A stretch of 64,000 nt of DNA, from contig CM057338.1 in assembly GCA_030015575.1 (NCBI GenBank), positions 306,407,827 through 306,471,826 on the forward strand, in the 5' to 3' direction. Source of the DNA: Agapanthus africanus. Lineage: Eukaryota > Streptophyta > Magnoliopsida > Asparagales > Amaryllidaceae. The notes under the pieces are model-generated. The model saw only the letters and a program-made list of their open reading frames with translations. It was not told where the DNA came from and did not search any database. Made by a program: the position numbers and the translations under genes. Numbering within the stretch: the first letter of the stretch is position 1; each line of letters begins with the position of its first letter. This document shows, piece after piece, positions 46,901 through 60,800 of this stretch.

Positions 46901-48775
46901 TCTCGGGACCTGAAAAAGGATGACTAGAGTGTTTGTCGTTGGAAACCAAGAGATTATTATAATGTGCCGACGTTGAGTGACTCTGAAGATGAGAGTGACG
47001 AGGAAGAGGCTATAACACGTCTTAGTCCGTCTATTGAATGTACCAACAATCCAAACCATTCCGCGCAGTCCATCAATACGTTAGTAAGACGTGACATCGG
47101 TCAAATGATCGTCACAAATCAAGATTTCGATAATCCACCCAACGAATCTTCAGCTAATGCACTGAACAAACGTGCTAGGTAATGAAATTGAACTAAATGT
47201 TTTAAATTGTATAATGTTAACATAAGCAAATTTTTAATATTTGATTAAATATGTAGGGTCTAATGGGAGGCCGTGGATCCGGCTCTAGACGTCATAGAAA
47301 ACGACATCTCGAAGAGATTGGCGAGATGTCAGCAGCTGCAGCGCCTACCATTACCCGTGCGACCCCACGTACTAGTACTTTTCCTATCGGCGACCCTCCT
47401 ACCGCCTCTCCTACCATGGCTCCTCCTACCCCTTCTACTGACGCCCCTACTACAGGATCCCCACCACCCTCAGTAGCCGCAGCGCCACAGGACCCGCTGC
47501 TTATCCCTATTAACGGGGTAGCAGATTCTCCTACCCCAGTCACTCCTCCTGCACATGGTATATAGCTATCTATTCATATTTCAGTTTTCTATTAAAATAA
47601 TTCTAACGAATTATCTACCAGTATATTGCTTGCATAACGTCTATTGCTTGCAGTTATGCATGGTACTGACGGGACAGGATCTGGCGTCGGTTCTAGCGCC
47701 ACGCCGGGAACGTCAGGTATAATCATTATTGCTTAAATCTTTTAAATAACGATTGTAATTTAAATTTGTCAAATTCTATATACATACTCTGAATATTATA
47801 ATATTGTGTCCGTATATCTATCCTTTTTCAGGCTGCACCAGTGTTAGGACGAGGGGTCCAACTGGGCCCTTCTCCTCCAGGCTAGCCCCAGGCGCTGCTC
47901 CATAGATACTGGAGTAGACCGCGTCAGGTGTGCCCGTTGGTAACTACTCGACCAAGTGGGGATTACATGGAAGTGGAGATCCGTACCTACTATAGATACC
48001 GGCTCCATATTAGATGGAGCCCACGCCAGACCGACTATGTTTGATAGTTTTTTGCAGCGTCCACGGTATCACATATCCTTTTATACATTTAAATTTAATC
48101 GTCGTTATATATATATTTAAATTTTTGTAATTTCAGACGCAGAGACATTACAGATTCATTGGCGTCATCGGCGAGGATGGCGTTCCTACGCCATTCGATG
48201 CATATCAGGCCATAAACTGGGTCATATCCGAATGACAGGCTATCAAGAGGAGACACCGGTATGTAGTAAGGAAGCAACATTACATTTCCTAGGCCATAGC
48301 TACTGAGGAGCGGGAGGTGATGGTGGAGGCCATTTTTCGGGATGTCCCGAGAGAGGATTGGCCGCAGCTGGTTGCGTATTATGAGCGCGATGATGTTCAG
48401 ATATAAATTTAATTTTTAAAATTATAATAATATAACATGAAATCATATTTTGTGATATATAATATTATCTTCTTTATATTTGAAAGACGGCGTCGGTTCA
48501 CAACAGGGAGAACCGGAACGGCGTAAGAGAACACGCTATTCCGATCCAAGGGAAGCGGTCGCATGCTAGCGCTCAATACCAGCTCGTGAGTATTTCGACG
48601 TTTAAGAATATATGTTTTCTTTGTCGAAAATTACTTATGAAATAATTTTATCGCGGAAAAAGAAAGACCTTGCCAACTACAATGCTGCCAGGGGATGGTC
48701 TGTGTTACTCAGGGGCACGGACGAGTACATGGTAAGTTTCATATAATCAAGTCGATACTGAATTTAAGTTAACAC

Positions 48776-48835
<60 letters not shown>

Positions 48836-51800
48836 TCACAGACCCAGTTGCAAGAGAGGACGAACGCCTTAGGACTTGGCCCCGACGACTCGATTACCGC
48901 CATTGTCCATGTTCTGGATTCGATATCCGGCTGACATACATCACGGTGGCTATGAGTGCGGGGTTGTTCCTAGGGCTCACCGACATTTTGCCAGGCGTTC
49001 GTCTGTCCACGATTACTCTGTGGCCCAGATGAGGACAAATGCGGCTGCTGCGTCGCAGGAGGAGATTCGTCGGTTTCAAGATCGGGTGGAGCAGCAGAGT
49101 GTGCGGGTGGATACGCTTCAGGCGCAGATCGAACGTGGAGGCCATCCGGCAGGCTATACGAGACAAGTTTGGAAGTATGTTCAGGTTATGCGATGATGAG
49201 CTGGATCGTCCCAACGACCATAGATTATTGATTTTTTATACAAACATTTGTTTTATTGCTTTATTGATTATACCGTTTGGTGTATATATTTTGTTTATAA
49301 TTGCGTTTGATTCTAATCATATTACTTAATTATTAAAATTGCGTGAGATTTGATCATATAATTATTATCAATCGCCGGTTGTAATTGAAAAGTAGCGCGC
49401 GTGGGGTGCACAGATTTCAGTCCAAAAAAATTGATAATGTATTTGGTCACGATTGCAACTGTGACCATAGGATATAGTAACGGTTACCTGTTAGTAGCAG
49501 GTAACCTTCACTATGGTTTTCCTTTATGGTCACGATTTAACCCATGACCATAGAGACTATATAGTCACGGTTACCTACTATAGCAGGTATTCTACATTAT
49601 GCTTTAAATCTTTTGTCACGGTTATAACCGTGACCATATATCACCTATGGTCACGGTTTACACAGTGACCATAACGTGGTCATGGTCTTAACTGTGACCA
49701 TATATGTGGACCCCACACAGGTTTCATTTAGTTGTTTGAACCGTTTTTGGTAACGCCATGTATATGGTCACGCTTATAACCGTGACTTAAAAAACATATG
49801 GTCACGGTTATGGACGTGACGGGGCTTTAGGCGACGGTTTTAACCGGTGGTCACGGTTAAAACCGTAACCAAATCCGTAGTCTGTGGTAGTGTAATTATC
49901 CCGCAGGGGGTGCCTAACACACAGGAGGATGACAGACAACAGGGGAGACTCGAGACTCAGAGATGTAGTGGTCGAGTTCATTGCGGATCAAGCTTCATTT
50001 GGAGCCGCCGGCTTTGGGGCTATATTGGCCACCTTTGTACCATAATCTATATTCATGTAGTTTCTTTGTTGTAGCAACTTGAGGCTTTGTTTTTGTTACT
50101 GCCTCCGAGTCTGGAATGTTGTTGCAGGACCTCTTTGGTCTGCAGAACTTTGTTTGCTTTCGTTTTGGTTATTTGGATTGTACTATGGGTTCTTCAATAA
50201 AATCATTTTAATGATAATGGGGGAACAATTAACCCACCATTTACCTCAAAAAATAAAAACCATAAAAGAACATAAAGACTTGACTATCAAATCCATATTT
50301 GAAGATCTACATAATTCCAAAAGAGCTTAATGGGGCTGTGAACATTCACAACCCCATTAGCTGTGAATCTAAGACAAAGGGGAGATGGGTTCCCTGGTTT
50401 AAGTTGTGGCAGGGCCCACCTTCTGGGGCTGTGAGTGCATTCACAGCCAATGCCGGCTGTGACATTCACAGCCTCATTTTCTCCATTCCAAAAAATTCAA
50501 CCAGAGTTTTCCCAAAGGAAATGTTTTTTACCAACTGTAATCATTTCTGTTACCAATGACGAATATGGATACTGAGAAACGCTAAATGCCACCTATTAGC
50601 AACTCATTACAATTTCAATGAAATAATTCAGAATAAAAGGGCCCAATACTAAAGTAATCAGATATATGATATATCATCCAAATTAAGCCATTTCTCTTCT
50701 AATATATATTTTATTAAAGAAATTGGTACTGAAATTCAAACAAAAACTAATGATGGCTGCTAAAATTAGTAAACATGAAACCTTAAAGGAGATAATGGAA
50801 TAACTAATATAGTTAATTCCTGCTGGAGAGGTTAATAACACTGCTAAGCGATATGTGTAAGTTATGACTGTTACTATCAATGAGGAAATTGAGACTTGTG
50901 CTCCAAAAATGCAAAAAACGTTAAGGTGGTGTTATCAATAATTAAAGATAGATGTGCTAATACCTGCATCAATTTTACACCTTTGTCACCTTCAAACTTC
51001 TCTGGGTAAACAGCAGAATAAATCATTAACAGCCGCAACTTAGTTTCAGGGGAGACATCCTGCACAGTATGGTTATGCATCAGTGTTTGTATGTAACCTT
51101 GATATGTAAATATCTTCTTGATGGGTGTCTCTTTAACCTGCTTTGTTCTTAAGAAGGTGATAACTTCTTTTGCTCCTGCATCCCCAAAGACAAGATCTTG
51201 CTCTAACTGTCCAATATCCCGAAGTCCCAGGTCTCTAATCAATTTATTAACTTTTCCTGCAATCTGCATCAAAATTACTGTTAAAGATATATTCCATAAA
51301 TGCACACTATTAACTCCAGTACTAATGGATTCGAAGAGTTTCGATCGAGTAACTTTCTCTGAAATTTTCGAACTGGTTAATCAGAGAGCTGTGGTGTGGT
51401 AATTTTTTATATATGGAATATTGTATTGAAAAAGATAAGTTCCTAATCACGAACACGATTGGACTGGGAAAGCATATAGCTGATGTAACCCAGCAACAAA
51501 AACATCACTTCGACTAAATATATATAATGTAAGATCACACTAAAAGTTGCTTTAGAATTTCCTAAAAAATAGTTGCTTTAGAATTATTTTACCATTGCCA
51601 TATCACTGTAGCTATATTGAACCATGATTAAAATATCTAGTTATTACTACTAATTCTCTATAAAATTTAGCAACAGGTTGGTAATTGTGCAAATTTGTGT
51701 TAATATCAGAACCATACTCTGGTTTATTTGCTTTTATCAAGATGTTTGAACTCATTTGCGCGCAGAGAAGTAAAAATTTAGATTTGAAAAAAAAAAGCTA

Positions 51801-54800
51801 ACCTCCACATGTAAAGAAAGTTTCTCCATCTGTTCATTGTATTGCGGCAAAGCTTGAACCATCTTTTGCAAATCCCTAGTTGATATCTCATTGCCATCTC
51901 TTCGTGCAACAAAATAAAAATACAGTGAGAAGCATGAAAGAAAATGTTGGTCTCAAAAATGATAAGAGAATCCCGGTTTTATTTTCATGAACAATTCCTT
52001 AAACAATAGATTATATCCATTATATGTATGTATATATTATAGGTGTTGCATCTTAGAATAATCAATGAATATAGTATCATGTGAATGTATGTTGATTGTC
52101 ATATTACATGATATTCTGCTGAATTTTCCACCTTATTATTGACGCCAAAATAACCCGCTCCGGATTTTGTCAGGCCTCGCAGAGTTTTTGGGGTCCTGCT
52201 TGTCGGATACCTCTACAAGTGTTGGAGTACCCTGATGGGTATCCCATGGCCCATGCATGGGCGGGTCCCCCTAGTCGGATACCCCCAAGCGGATACCCCA
52301 AAACCGGATACCCTCAAGCGCGAACTCCCAATCAGGTACTCTCAAGTCGGGTATCCCGACTCAATGACACCCCCGTTGAAGCGGCGGCGGATACCTCAAA
52401 ATGTGGTATCCGAATAGGCGTACAATCTATTTTTTAGGGGTAATGGGGGCCATGCCTCCCTCCCACGTCTCCTAAAACATGAGAACAACTTTATAGCTGT
52501 TTCCCACCCCTTATAAGTATCACTTCAAAGGGGCAAAAAAAGATAGAGAATAGGTACACATCAATTGAAGAAAGAAATACAAGGTAAGAACTCGGAGCAA
52601 AGCTTTTATATCCTTTTTCTTCCTCTTCATGATCTCTTTTCATGGCCCGAGAGGACCATTTTGAAGAACTTCAACCAGTTCTCAACACAAAAGTGTTCCA
52701 TGTGGCCATTTTTCTGTTCCTAAACAAAGAAAATTGAACTAGCCATGTTCTAAAAGACAGAAGAACTCGAAACATAAAGACAATTCTATGTTCTTGCATA
52801 GGAATTGTGACATAGAAAATTCTGTCATTTTGGACTAAAGACCAGAGGAAACTCTGTCTAAAACTTGAAAATGAAGGAAACCTTATTTTCTCACGTTAAA
52901 CTGAAAATAGGGTTTTCCATGGACAATCTAAAAATAGAGGAAACTCTATTTTTTTGAAAATAAGATTTGAAAATAAGAAGCAACCTTGTTTTCTTAAAAG
53001 TCAAAACCAGAATATGAAAGAAATTAAATTTTCTCAACAAATTCTTGAACATAATGCATACACTTGCGTTCATGACCAAGCTCTGGAAATGACATAAAAA
53101 GTTATCTCAGCTAAAAAATGACCAAAGAATTGCCAAGATGCCAAATTCTTGTGTTGAAAACAACTGCAGTTTGCCCTCGTTGTGATTAGGAGGGTACCCA
53201 AAATAATGTATTCGCATGGCCGACCGTGGGTGAAAACCCTAAACCAGGGTTGCATGTGGCAAGGTCCCACTTAGGGTATCCGCCCATGTTTAGCTAAGCT
53301 GGGTCCCACACAGGGTATCCCTCTATGCTCTTTTAATGTCAAAAGTTGACGTTAAACCCCCCATTCACCGACTATTTACTCAGATAATCTGAATTTTTTA
53401 GTATATAGTCTCTTCCTTGAGTGCAATTTAAGATTTTTGGGCGTTGTAATCTAAAATTGTACACATGGACCAATGTAACATGATAATTCATAATAAAGTT
53501 GGATTTTTATGTTATTTGTCCTTGCAAGTACATCCTTATGATATCTATTTCTCTTCATGGTGTGATCAAACCAACCGAACAAGGAATGCCATCAAGGCAT
53601 GGCCTAAGACAACATGGTGTAATTAATAGTAAGTGCTTGTGCTTATTGGAAGTCCCGAACACTAGGAACTTCTGGTCAAATCTTCCAACACAAAACTTTT
53701 AGCTTTGTTTAATCTCTAGATATTTTAAACGTTAACTCGTTAAAGGTTTTTTAAAAAGGTAAACACTTAATTGCTTCTATGATTTTTTTCTCTTCTTTCC
53801 TATTAACATTTTAATGCTAGCTTGTAGTTTCAACAGGAATTGATTTATTTATCCCCTATGTAAATAGTTTTGTGATTTAATCATTGTAAGTTACACATTT
53901 ATATCCAATCTTGAAGATTGGGTTCACTTGCAAGACATCATTGTTATATGTAAAGAGTTTTGTGCGTCTGTGCGCGTGCACAATGTATTAAATGTCACAA
54001 ATATGTGTTCATATTAACCCTAGTATCAAAAATATCAACTCCCAAGCTCTTCAACCGCAACATGACATAGGAAAAGCGCCCTATCGTTCTTTAGGTATGT
54101 TAAGCACATCATACCAGATATGATGGTTGAAATGTTGCGCCTAAAGTAGAGGATGCCTTATTTATTTTCTTAACGGGGATTTAGATATTAAGAAATTCTA
54201 AACCCTTTCGAAACTTAGGGAGAAATGAATCATAGCTACGTCTTCACCACATATATCGATTTCTTCAACCAAAACATTTTTTCCATAGCTTGTTTCACGA
54301 CCCTAGTAATTTGTATCACCTTCATACGCATGTATCAAGGTTTGTAATCCCAACTCATCCCAATCCGAGATAAACATGATTGTCTGCATTTTGATACCAA
54401 TAGCACTTATACGGAGTTACATCTTATATACCATTTAATTAGTAGGGTTATAGTATTAAGCTTGTTAATGAGTTAGTAGGTTTATACATAGGTTATTTGG
54501 TTATGTATTATTTGACATCATTAACAAAAAGTATATTAAAATAATATAGTTGTTACCAGGTATCCGAACAACCATTTTCTACATCATTTATTGCTATAGA
54601 ATTTGATGAATTGTTTATAGTTTCCTTTACTATTTATTTAAAAAGTTTCACAATTTTGTTTTTTTTCCTACCAAACGATATAAATACGACATTTTCAACC
54701 CAGAGAGCCACTACTACCAATTCCAATCGCAAAAAAGACTGCCCGAAATCAATATCGACTATGAGATTTTAAACATTGGCGTGTATTCAATTTTCAGCTT

Positions 54801-57800
54801 TAATTTCTTGCAATTTTAATCAAGCCTGACTTATCTTTTGGTTCAATTATTTTTCTACAACAATTATTACTATATCAAGTTTTAATCATATTGTTAAGGA
54901 ATTAAATGCATGATTTCTATACTTTCTCATTATCAAGCTTCTAATCTTTATGTTGGGATTCTACATCTGTTTTCGTAAGTAATTCAGTTTGTAAACTAGG
55001 CATATGGAATTTTGACATTTTGTTATAAACTTGAACCTGGACTTGAAATAATTCGCCAAGGTTTCGAATTAGAGCTAAAAATTTTCATAGTTAGTGGAAA
55101 CTGGATTATGACATTCTACAACTCATTTCTAAATGAAGTTGTAGTAATCAAAATTCAAATCCATAAACAGTTTGGAAGATTGAATTCAGATTTTGAGTGG
55201 AATATTAGTTTGTAAAATTGAATTTATATACATTTGTGTAAGTTTTTTTTATTTTTATTATCATTTATGCCAACAATTAACATATATAATTATTATTTAT
55301 TACATGCTAACCCAAAATTTTAAGGTAAAGGCTTGTTGCTTTTGTTGTATATTATTATCATATGCTTAATATTATTTGATATACTTTTTAGTCGGTGTGG
55401 TTGTGCTTGTGTCTAGAGTCTGGACGTGTCCATGTTTCATGTTCAACTTTATCAGCAATATATGTTTAATCTGTTTCTTAAGGAAAATGCAAACTGAATC
55501 AAGTAGTGCCTACTTAAAAGCTCAGTCATGCAGATGTCAACACATATACCGTAATATTGATGCCAAGCAATCGTATATTGTTATATTATGTAAATTCAAT
55601 ATTATTCATGATAAGATTTTCTTTCATCTTGCTTTTGCCGCAAAAGCACTTTAACTATCAAGTAATGATCATTATCTATGAAGCACGAACACGTACACGA
55701 ATACGAACATGAGACGCAATAAATTTGTAAAATGGAGGTCAAGGAGACGATACTATATATATAAAACAAAATGAAAATATACTGTTGGAAGAAACATGTA
55801 TTAGTATAACATTAAAAGCACAATAAAAATATGACCAAGATTATATTTTCATCCAAAACTATTAGTTTCTTCAGCATGAATAAAATACATACATAAAACT
55901 AAAAGGACCACACACAAGAATACGATCGATAAGAGTTGAAACAAACAAAATATTAATTCTTTTTAATTGAAGCCGATTATTGTAGACTCAACTTCATCAT
56001 TTGCATCAATTCGAATCTTTACTCGTAGCTCTAATCCACCATAAGATATTTGAAATATTTAATATTATTGTATGCCCGAAGGTATTTAAAATATGTAATA
56101 TTATTCTAACATCGAAGATATTAAAGTTGTCCACACACACAAAATCAGAGAAAATGGAGATGAAAGGGATGCTTTTCATTATGAAATGATGATAATATAG
56201 AATGAAAATGCAAAAATCAGTAAACAGTTTTACACCGCAAGGTGAAAAAATATCATTACAATAAAACTAAACAAAAACCAAGTATCAACATAAAGAATAA
56301 ATAAATTAAAATGAGACATGGTGATTTTACAACATGAATACTAAACAATGAAAATAAAAATCACTAAAAACCAGTCAGAGCCTTTATCGGTCAGTGGAAC
56401 ATAGCTAAAGACCAGAGTCACCAGAGAGGGATGGTGATGCAGGACGCAAAATATAAGGGCGGAAAAAAACATGGGTGAATGAGAAATAGAAGACGCAAAT
56501 CACACCAAGAGCAAGTAGAGAGAATTAACTCGTTTGGTGAAATGCAAAGTGAATTTTAATCGGATCGGTAACACAGAATAAAGCAATCACAAGATGTTTT
56601 ATCTTTGCTTCCGACTGCTAATAAGCAGGCTAAGAGAAGCCCTTTAGGCGCAATAAAGGCGGATAAAAGGATCACAAGGCCATTTATGCTACTGCTTAGG
56701 ACAGAGAAGCTAAGCACACTTGGTGCCACTAGGATACTACAGGTATAGTGGAGGTTTATGTGGAAGATTATAGAATTATGGGGTTTTGGCAATTGATGGC
56801 CCCAATCATTGTGGTTCTGCACTTCCCCAACACTTCGTCTTCCAATTTAACATCATATTATCCAAAAGCTGAGATCAAGTGCCGGATATACTTGTAGGTT
56901 TAAAATGTGTGCATGAAGAAATCAAGCATTCACCTTGAACTTTGCTGCAACTGTGCAGCTTTATTCTTTGAGACGAAGGTGGTCATCTTGTCATGCAGCC
57001 TTTCACTAGCCTGTCACGTCAGGTTATTAGCAAGTGAATCGGTAAAGTTAGCAACAGAAGCGAATAATTTTTAACAGCGAAACTAACATCCGCTATATGT
57101 GCATGTCGAAGCTCAAGCCAGACAAGATCATGATCCTCTAGAAGAACCTCCTTCTTTTCAGGCGGTGATCCAGATTTGCTTGGCATCTGGAAAAAGTCCG
57201 GTATTTGCAACAGCATTATGAATTACATAAAATAAAGGAAGCATTTTTTATTTTTTAAAATAAAACTAGGCATACCTCATATATATATTTGTTTCCATCC
57301 AGGCTTAGTAAATCATGGCACATGGCATCATATGTCCATTCATGGATAACAGGAGCAATCTTTCAGGATTCGTATATAGGTAAAGCACATGAAGTCAACT
57401 CAGTGAGCTTTCTGAGAAAAGAAAGTATCTAACCAACTCAAGTGAAAAAGTAAGTTGTACCTGGTCTATTGTTCGGTCCACAATAAGAAGCTCACATGTC
57501 TCTTTCTGGGGATAATCTGGAATTGTAGTTTTATACTTGGAAATACAATTCCAGACTTCAGCAGCAAGCTTAGTAGGAACTAGGTCATGTTGTGCTGTTA
57601 CGTGAGAAGCATCTGAAGATGACTTGGCACCACGGTAACGCACATAAGGGAATTCCTTTATAAATACAAAATTCGATCGTAAGGATAAAGCTCTACTACA
57701 GCAAATTCCAAAAGAACACTTGCACCTCATCTAGACTTGAAGTTAAAGCTGTGCAAAACTATGGTGACCTAGATAAAAAGCATCTAAATCTTGAAATTCC

Positions 57801-60800
57801 ATAAACCTCAGGCTTGGCATAAAGAACCAATCATAATATACACATCATATTCTGTGAAAAGCATGAGCAGCTGGCTACTTAAAGGCAGATAGAGTTCAAA
57901 TGTCCAGAAGACTTCTGAATGGCAGTGTTGTAGGTAAATCCTACCTGAGGCCATATATTACAATGCATCAAATTTATATGAAATGGACCTCCATAATGAA
58001 CTTGGTAGAAGCATAATGCACCAAAAAAAATTCAAGTTATTTCCTCACTCTCTAAACTAGTTCAAGAAACAAATATGCCTTATATCAATTGATCAGTCCT
58101 TGTGGCAACTTCTGCTTCTAAGATTCAATTCAATGAAAGCGGATGGCATTTTAAAAAACCAATCTAGCACATATACAAAATAATACACAGTTTAGTAGTT
58201 TGACATATGATTGATGTAGAGGACAAACAAAGGGTAAGGTCGGCTGACATGTATTTTAAACGCAATTCTTTGTTGGAGATTCATGTTTTAAGAGGTTTGT
58301 GAATACTTTATTAGCAGGATTCTCAATATTTCTACACAAAATTATAATTTGATCCAATCAAAGCTTGGATGAACATCAGTTAGTTCAGTGATGTTATAGG
58401 TATCTTGCAGGATACGCCAATCCTTTCCCACTAATACACCAACCATCATGCCAATACTGGACAACAACCGCATCATTGTATATAATTCTTTCAGCATTCG
58501 ATATTTCAATAGTAAAACAAGCACATTTAAGTTAAACAAATAGTTCATGTTTATCATTTATGAAGCTTTTCTGCTAGCCATCAAACACAAAATACAAACC
58601 ATATTCGTACAACAATAACCGAGCCTTTTATCCCAAGCATATGGGGTAGGCTACATGAACCAACATGAGAATCACGCAGGGTCCAGCACATGAATCCTCC
58701 GCTTCCACTCACTCCTATCGAACAAAACACTTTCATTGAGGTCTTTGGCAACCATATCTTTTCGTATCACTTCCATCCATGTTTTCTTTGGTCTCTCTTT
58801 CGCACTTTTGACATTGCCTATATCGAGAGTATCCATTCGTCGAACCGTTGTTTCTATAGGTCTGCGTCGCACATGACCAAACAATCTTAACCGGTTTTCC
58901 CGCATCTTCTCCTCCACATGTGCTACACCAACTTTTGCACGAATATCCTCATTTCGCAGCTTATCTTTTCTAGTGTTACCACACATCCAACAAAGCATGC
59001 GCATCTCCGCTACATGCATCTTCTGTGTATAATACTTCTTAGGAGCCCTGCATTCTGTACCATATAATAAGGCAGGTCGAATAGCGCTCCGATAAAACTT
59101 CCTTTTCAACCTTAACGGAAAGTTGCGGTCGCACAAAATCCCTGTTGCACTCCTCCATTTCAACCTACCAGCTTGGATCTTTTGATTGACATTGCTATCG
59201 ATCTCCCTATCCTTTTGGATGATGGGACCTAGATAGTGACATCTCTTTCCCATCCAGTGTTATACAACAATGGTCTCGATTTCTTTGTTTGCTAAATTCG
59301 CAATGCATATATGTTGTCTTGGACCTGCTCAATCTAAACCGTCCGAGATTCCAATGTTTGCCTCCATAACTCCAATTTAGCATTAACCCCTGCTTTCGTC
59401 TCATTTACTAGAACAATATCATCAGCAAATAGCACACCAAGATACCTTATCTTGGATAATTCTAGTAAGCTCATCCATCACGATGGTAAACAGGAATGGA
59501 CTTAATACAGATCTTTGATGTAAACCAATTGTAATCGAAAAATCACTCGTTAGGCCACCGCAAGTTCTGACATTTATCACTACTCCATCATGCGTGTCCT
59601 TGATTATGTCAATGTACTTGACTGGGACCCCTTCTTTATCATTGTCCCCCATAATACCTCTCTTGATACATTGTCGTACGCTTTCTCTAAGTCAATAAAT
59701 ATCATATGCAAATCTCTTCTTCTCTCTCGAAAACGCTCAACAAGTTGACGAAATAAATGAATAGCCTCTGTAATCGATCGTTCGGGCATGAACCTAAACT
59801 GGTTCTTTGTTATCTAACATCCTTCCTTAGTCTGTGTTCAATCTCTCTCCCAAAACTTCATGATGTGACACATAAGTTTTATTCCACGCTAGTTTGAGCC
59901 ACTTTGAATATCACCCTTGTTCTTGTAGATAGGTACAAAGGTACTTTTCCTCCACTCATTTGGCATCTTTTTGGTCTGCCGAATCTTATTAAACGGATTC
60001 GTCAGCCATTTAACACTCATCTCTCCTAAGTATCTCCAAATCTCGATAGAAATCCCGTAGGACCAACCGATTTTCTTGATTCCATTCTCTTCAAAGCCTC
60101 TTCAATCTCAAGTATTCTTATTTTACGTATGAAATTACGGTTTATATCTTGAGATTGAATAACAAGTTCATCCAAATTCTTAGTAAATCTCTCATTGAAC
60201 AATTTATCAAAATAATCTCTCAACATTTCCTTGATATCGTCATCTCGAACTAAAACCTTCGGATCTTCATCTTTGACACACTTCACGGACATAAGTCTCC
60301 GGTCTTCATTTTCCGCATCCCAGCAATCCTGTATATATCATTTTCAGTCTCTTTAGTGTCCAACTTCTCATACACCTCCTTATAAGCCTTAGCTTTATCT
60401 TTCCGAACAACTTTCTTAACTTCCTTTTTAATCATTTTATACTTCTCAAATCTTTCTGCATCTCTGCTTTTCTTCAAATCTTTATAAGAATCTCTCTTGA
60501 TTTTAATAGCAGCATTTATTTCTTCGTTCCATCATGATTTGTCCTTAGATGGTGGAGCACCTCGACTCACCAAGTAGATCTCTAGCTACCCTCTTGATAC
60601 AACTAGCTATCTTGTTCCATATTATGTCTGAATCATTTTCAGACTGTCAATTCGCCCCTTGAACTACACGAACTATAAAAGCTTTTTGATTACCTTCCTT
60701 CAGTCACCACCACATAATTCTAGGCTTTACCTTATGTCCAATCTTCATCTAAAACTAAAAGTCTGTATTGAGTGGTTACACTCTCACCTAGCATTATCTT

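Larger units (their letters stand above)
41782..49892 (+). mobile_element. CACTA (En/Spm-type) DNA transposon, 8.1 kb
   Basis: It opens CACTACTATAAAAGTG and closes GTCTGTGGTAGTG, whose inverse starts CACTACCACAG. GGATTTGGTCACGG on the left recurs as GGATTTGGTTACGG in the inverted right end. The flanking trinucleotides are TGA and TAA, one mismatch from a 3-bp duplication. Subterminal inverted repeats, a Transposase_21 gene and a second C-terminal coiled-coil gene give the standard two-gene plan. Coding frames are broken, so it is probably inactive. It lies inside an L1 LINE inside an intron of the KEULE-type gene. Confidence 0.85.
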
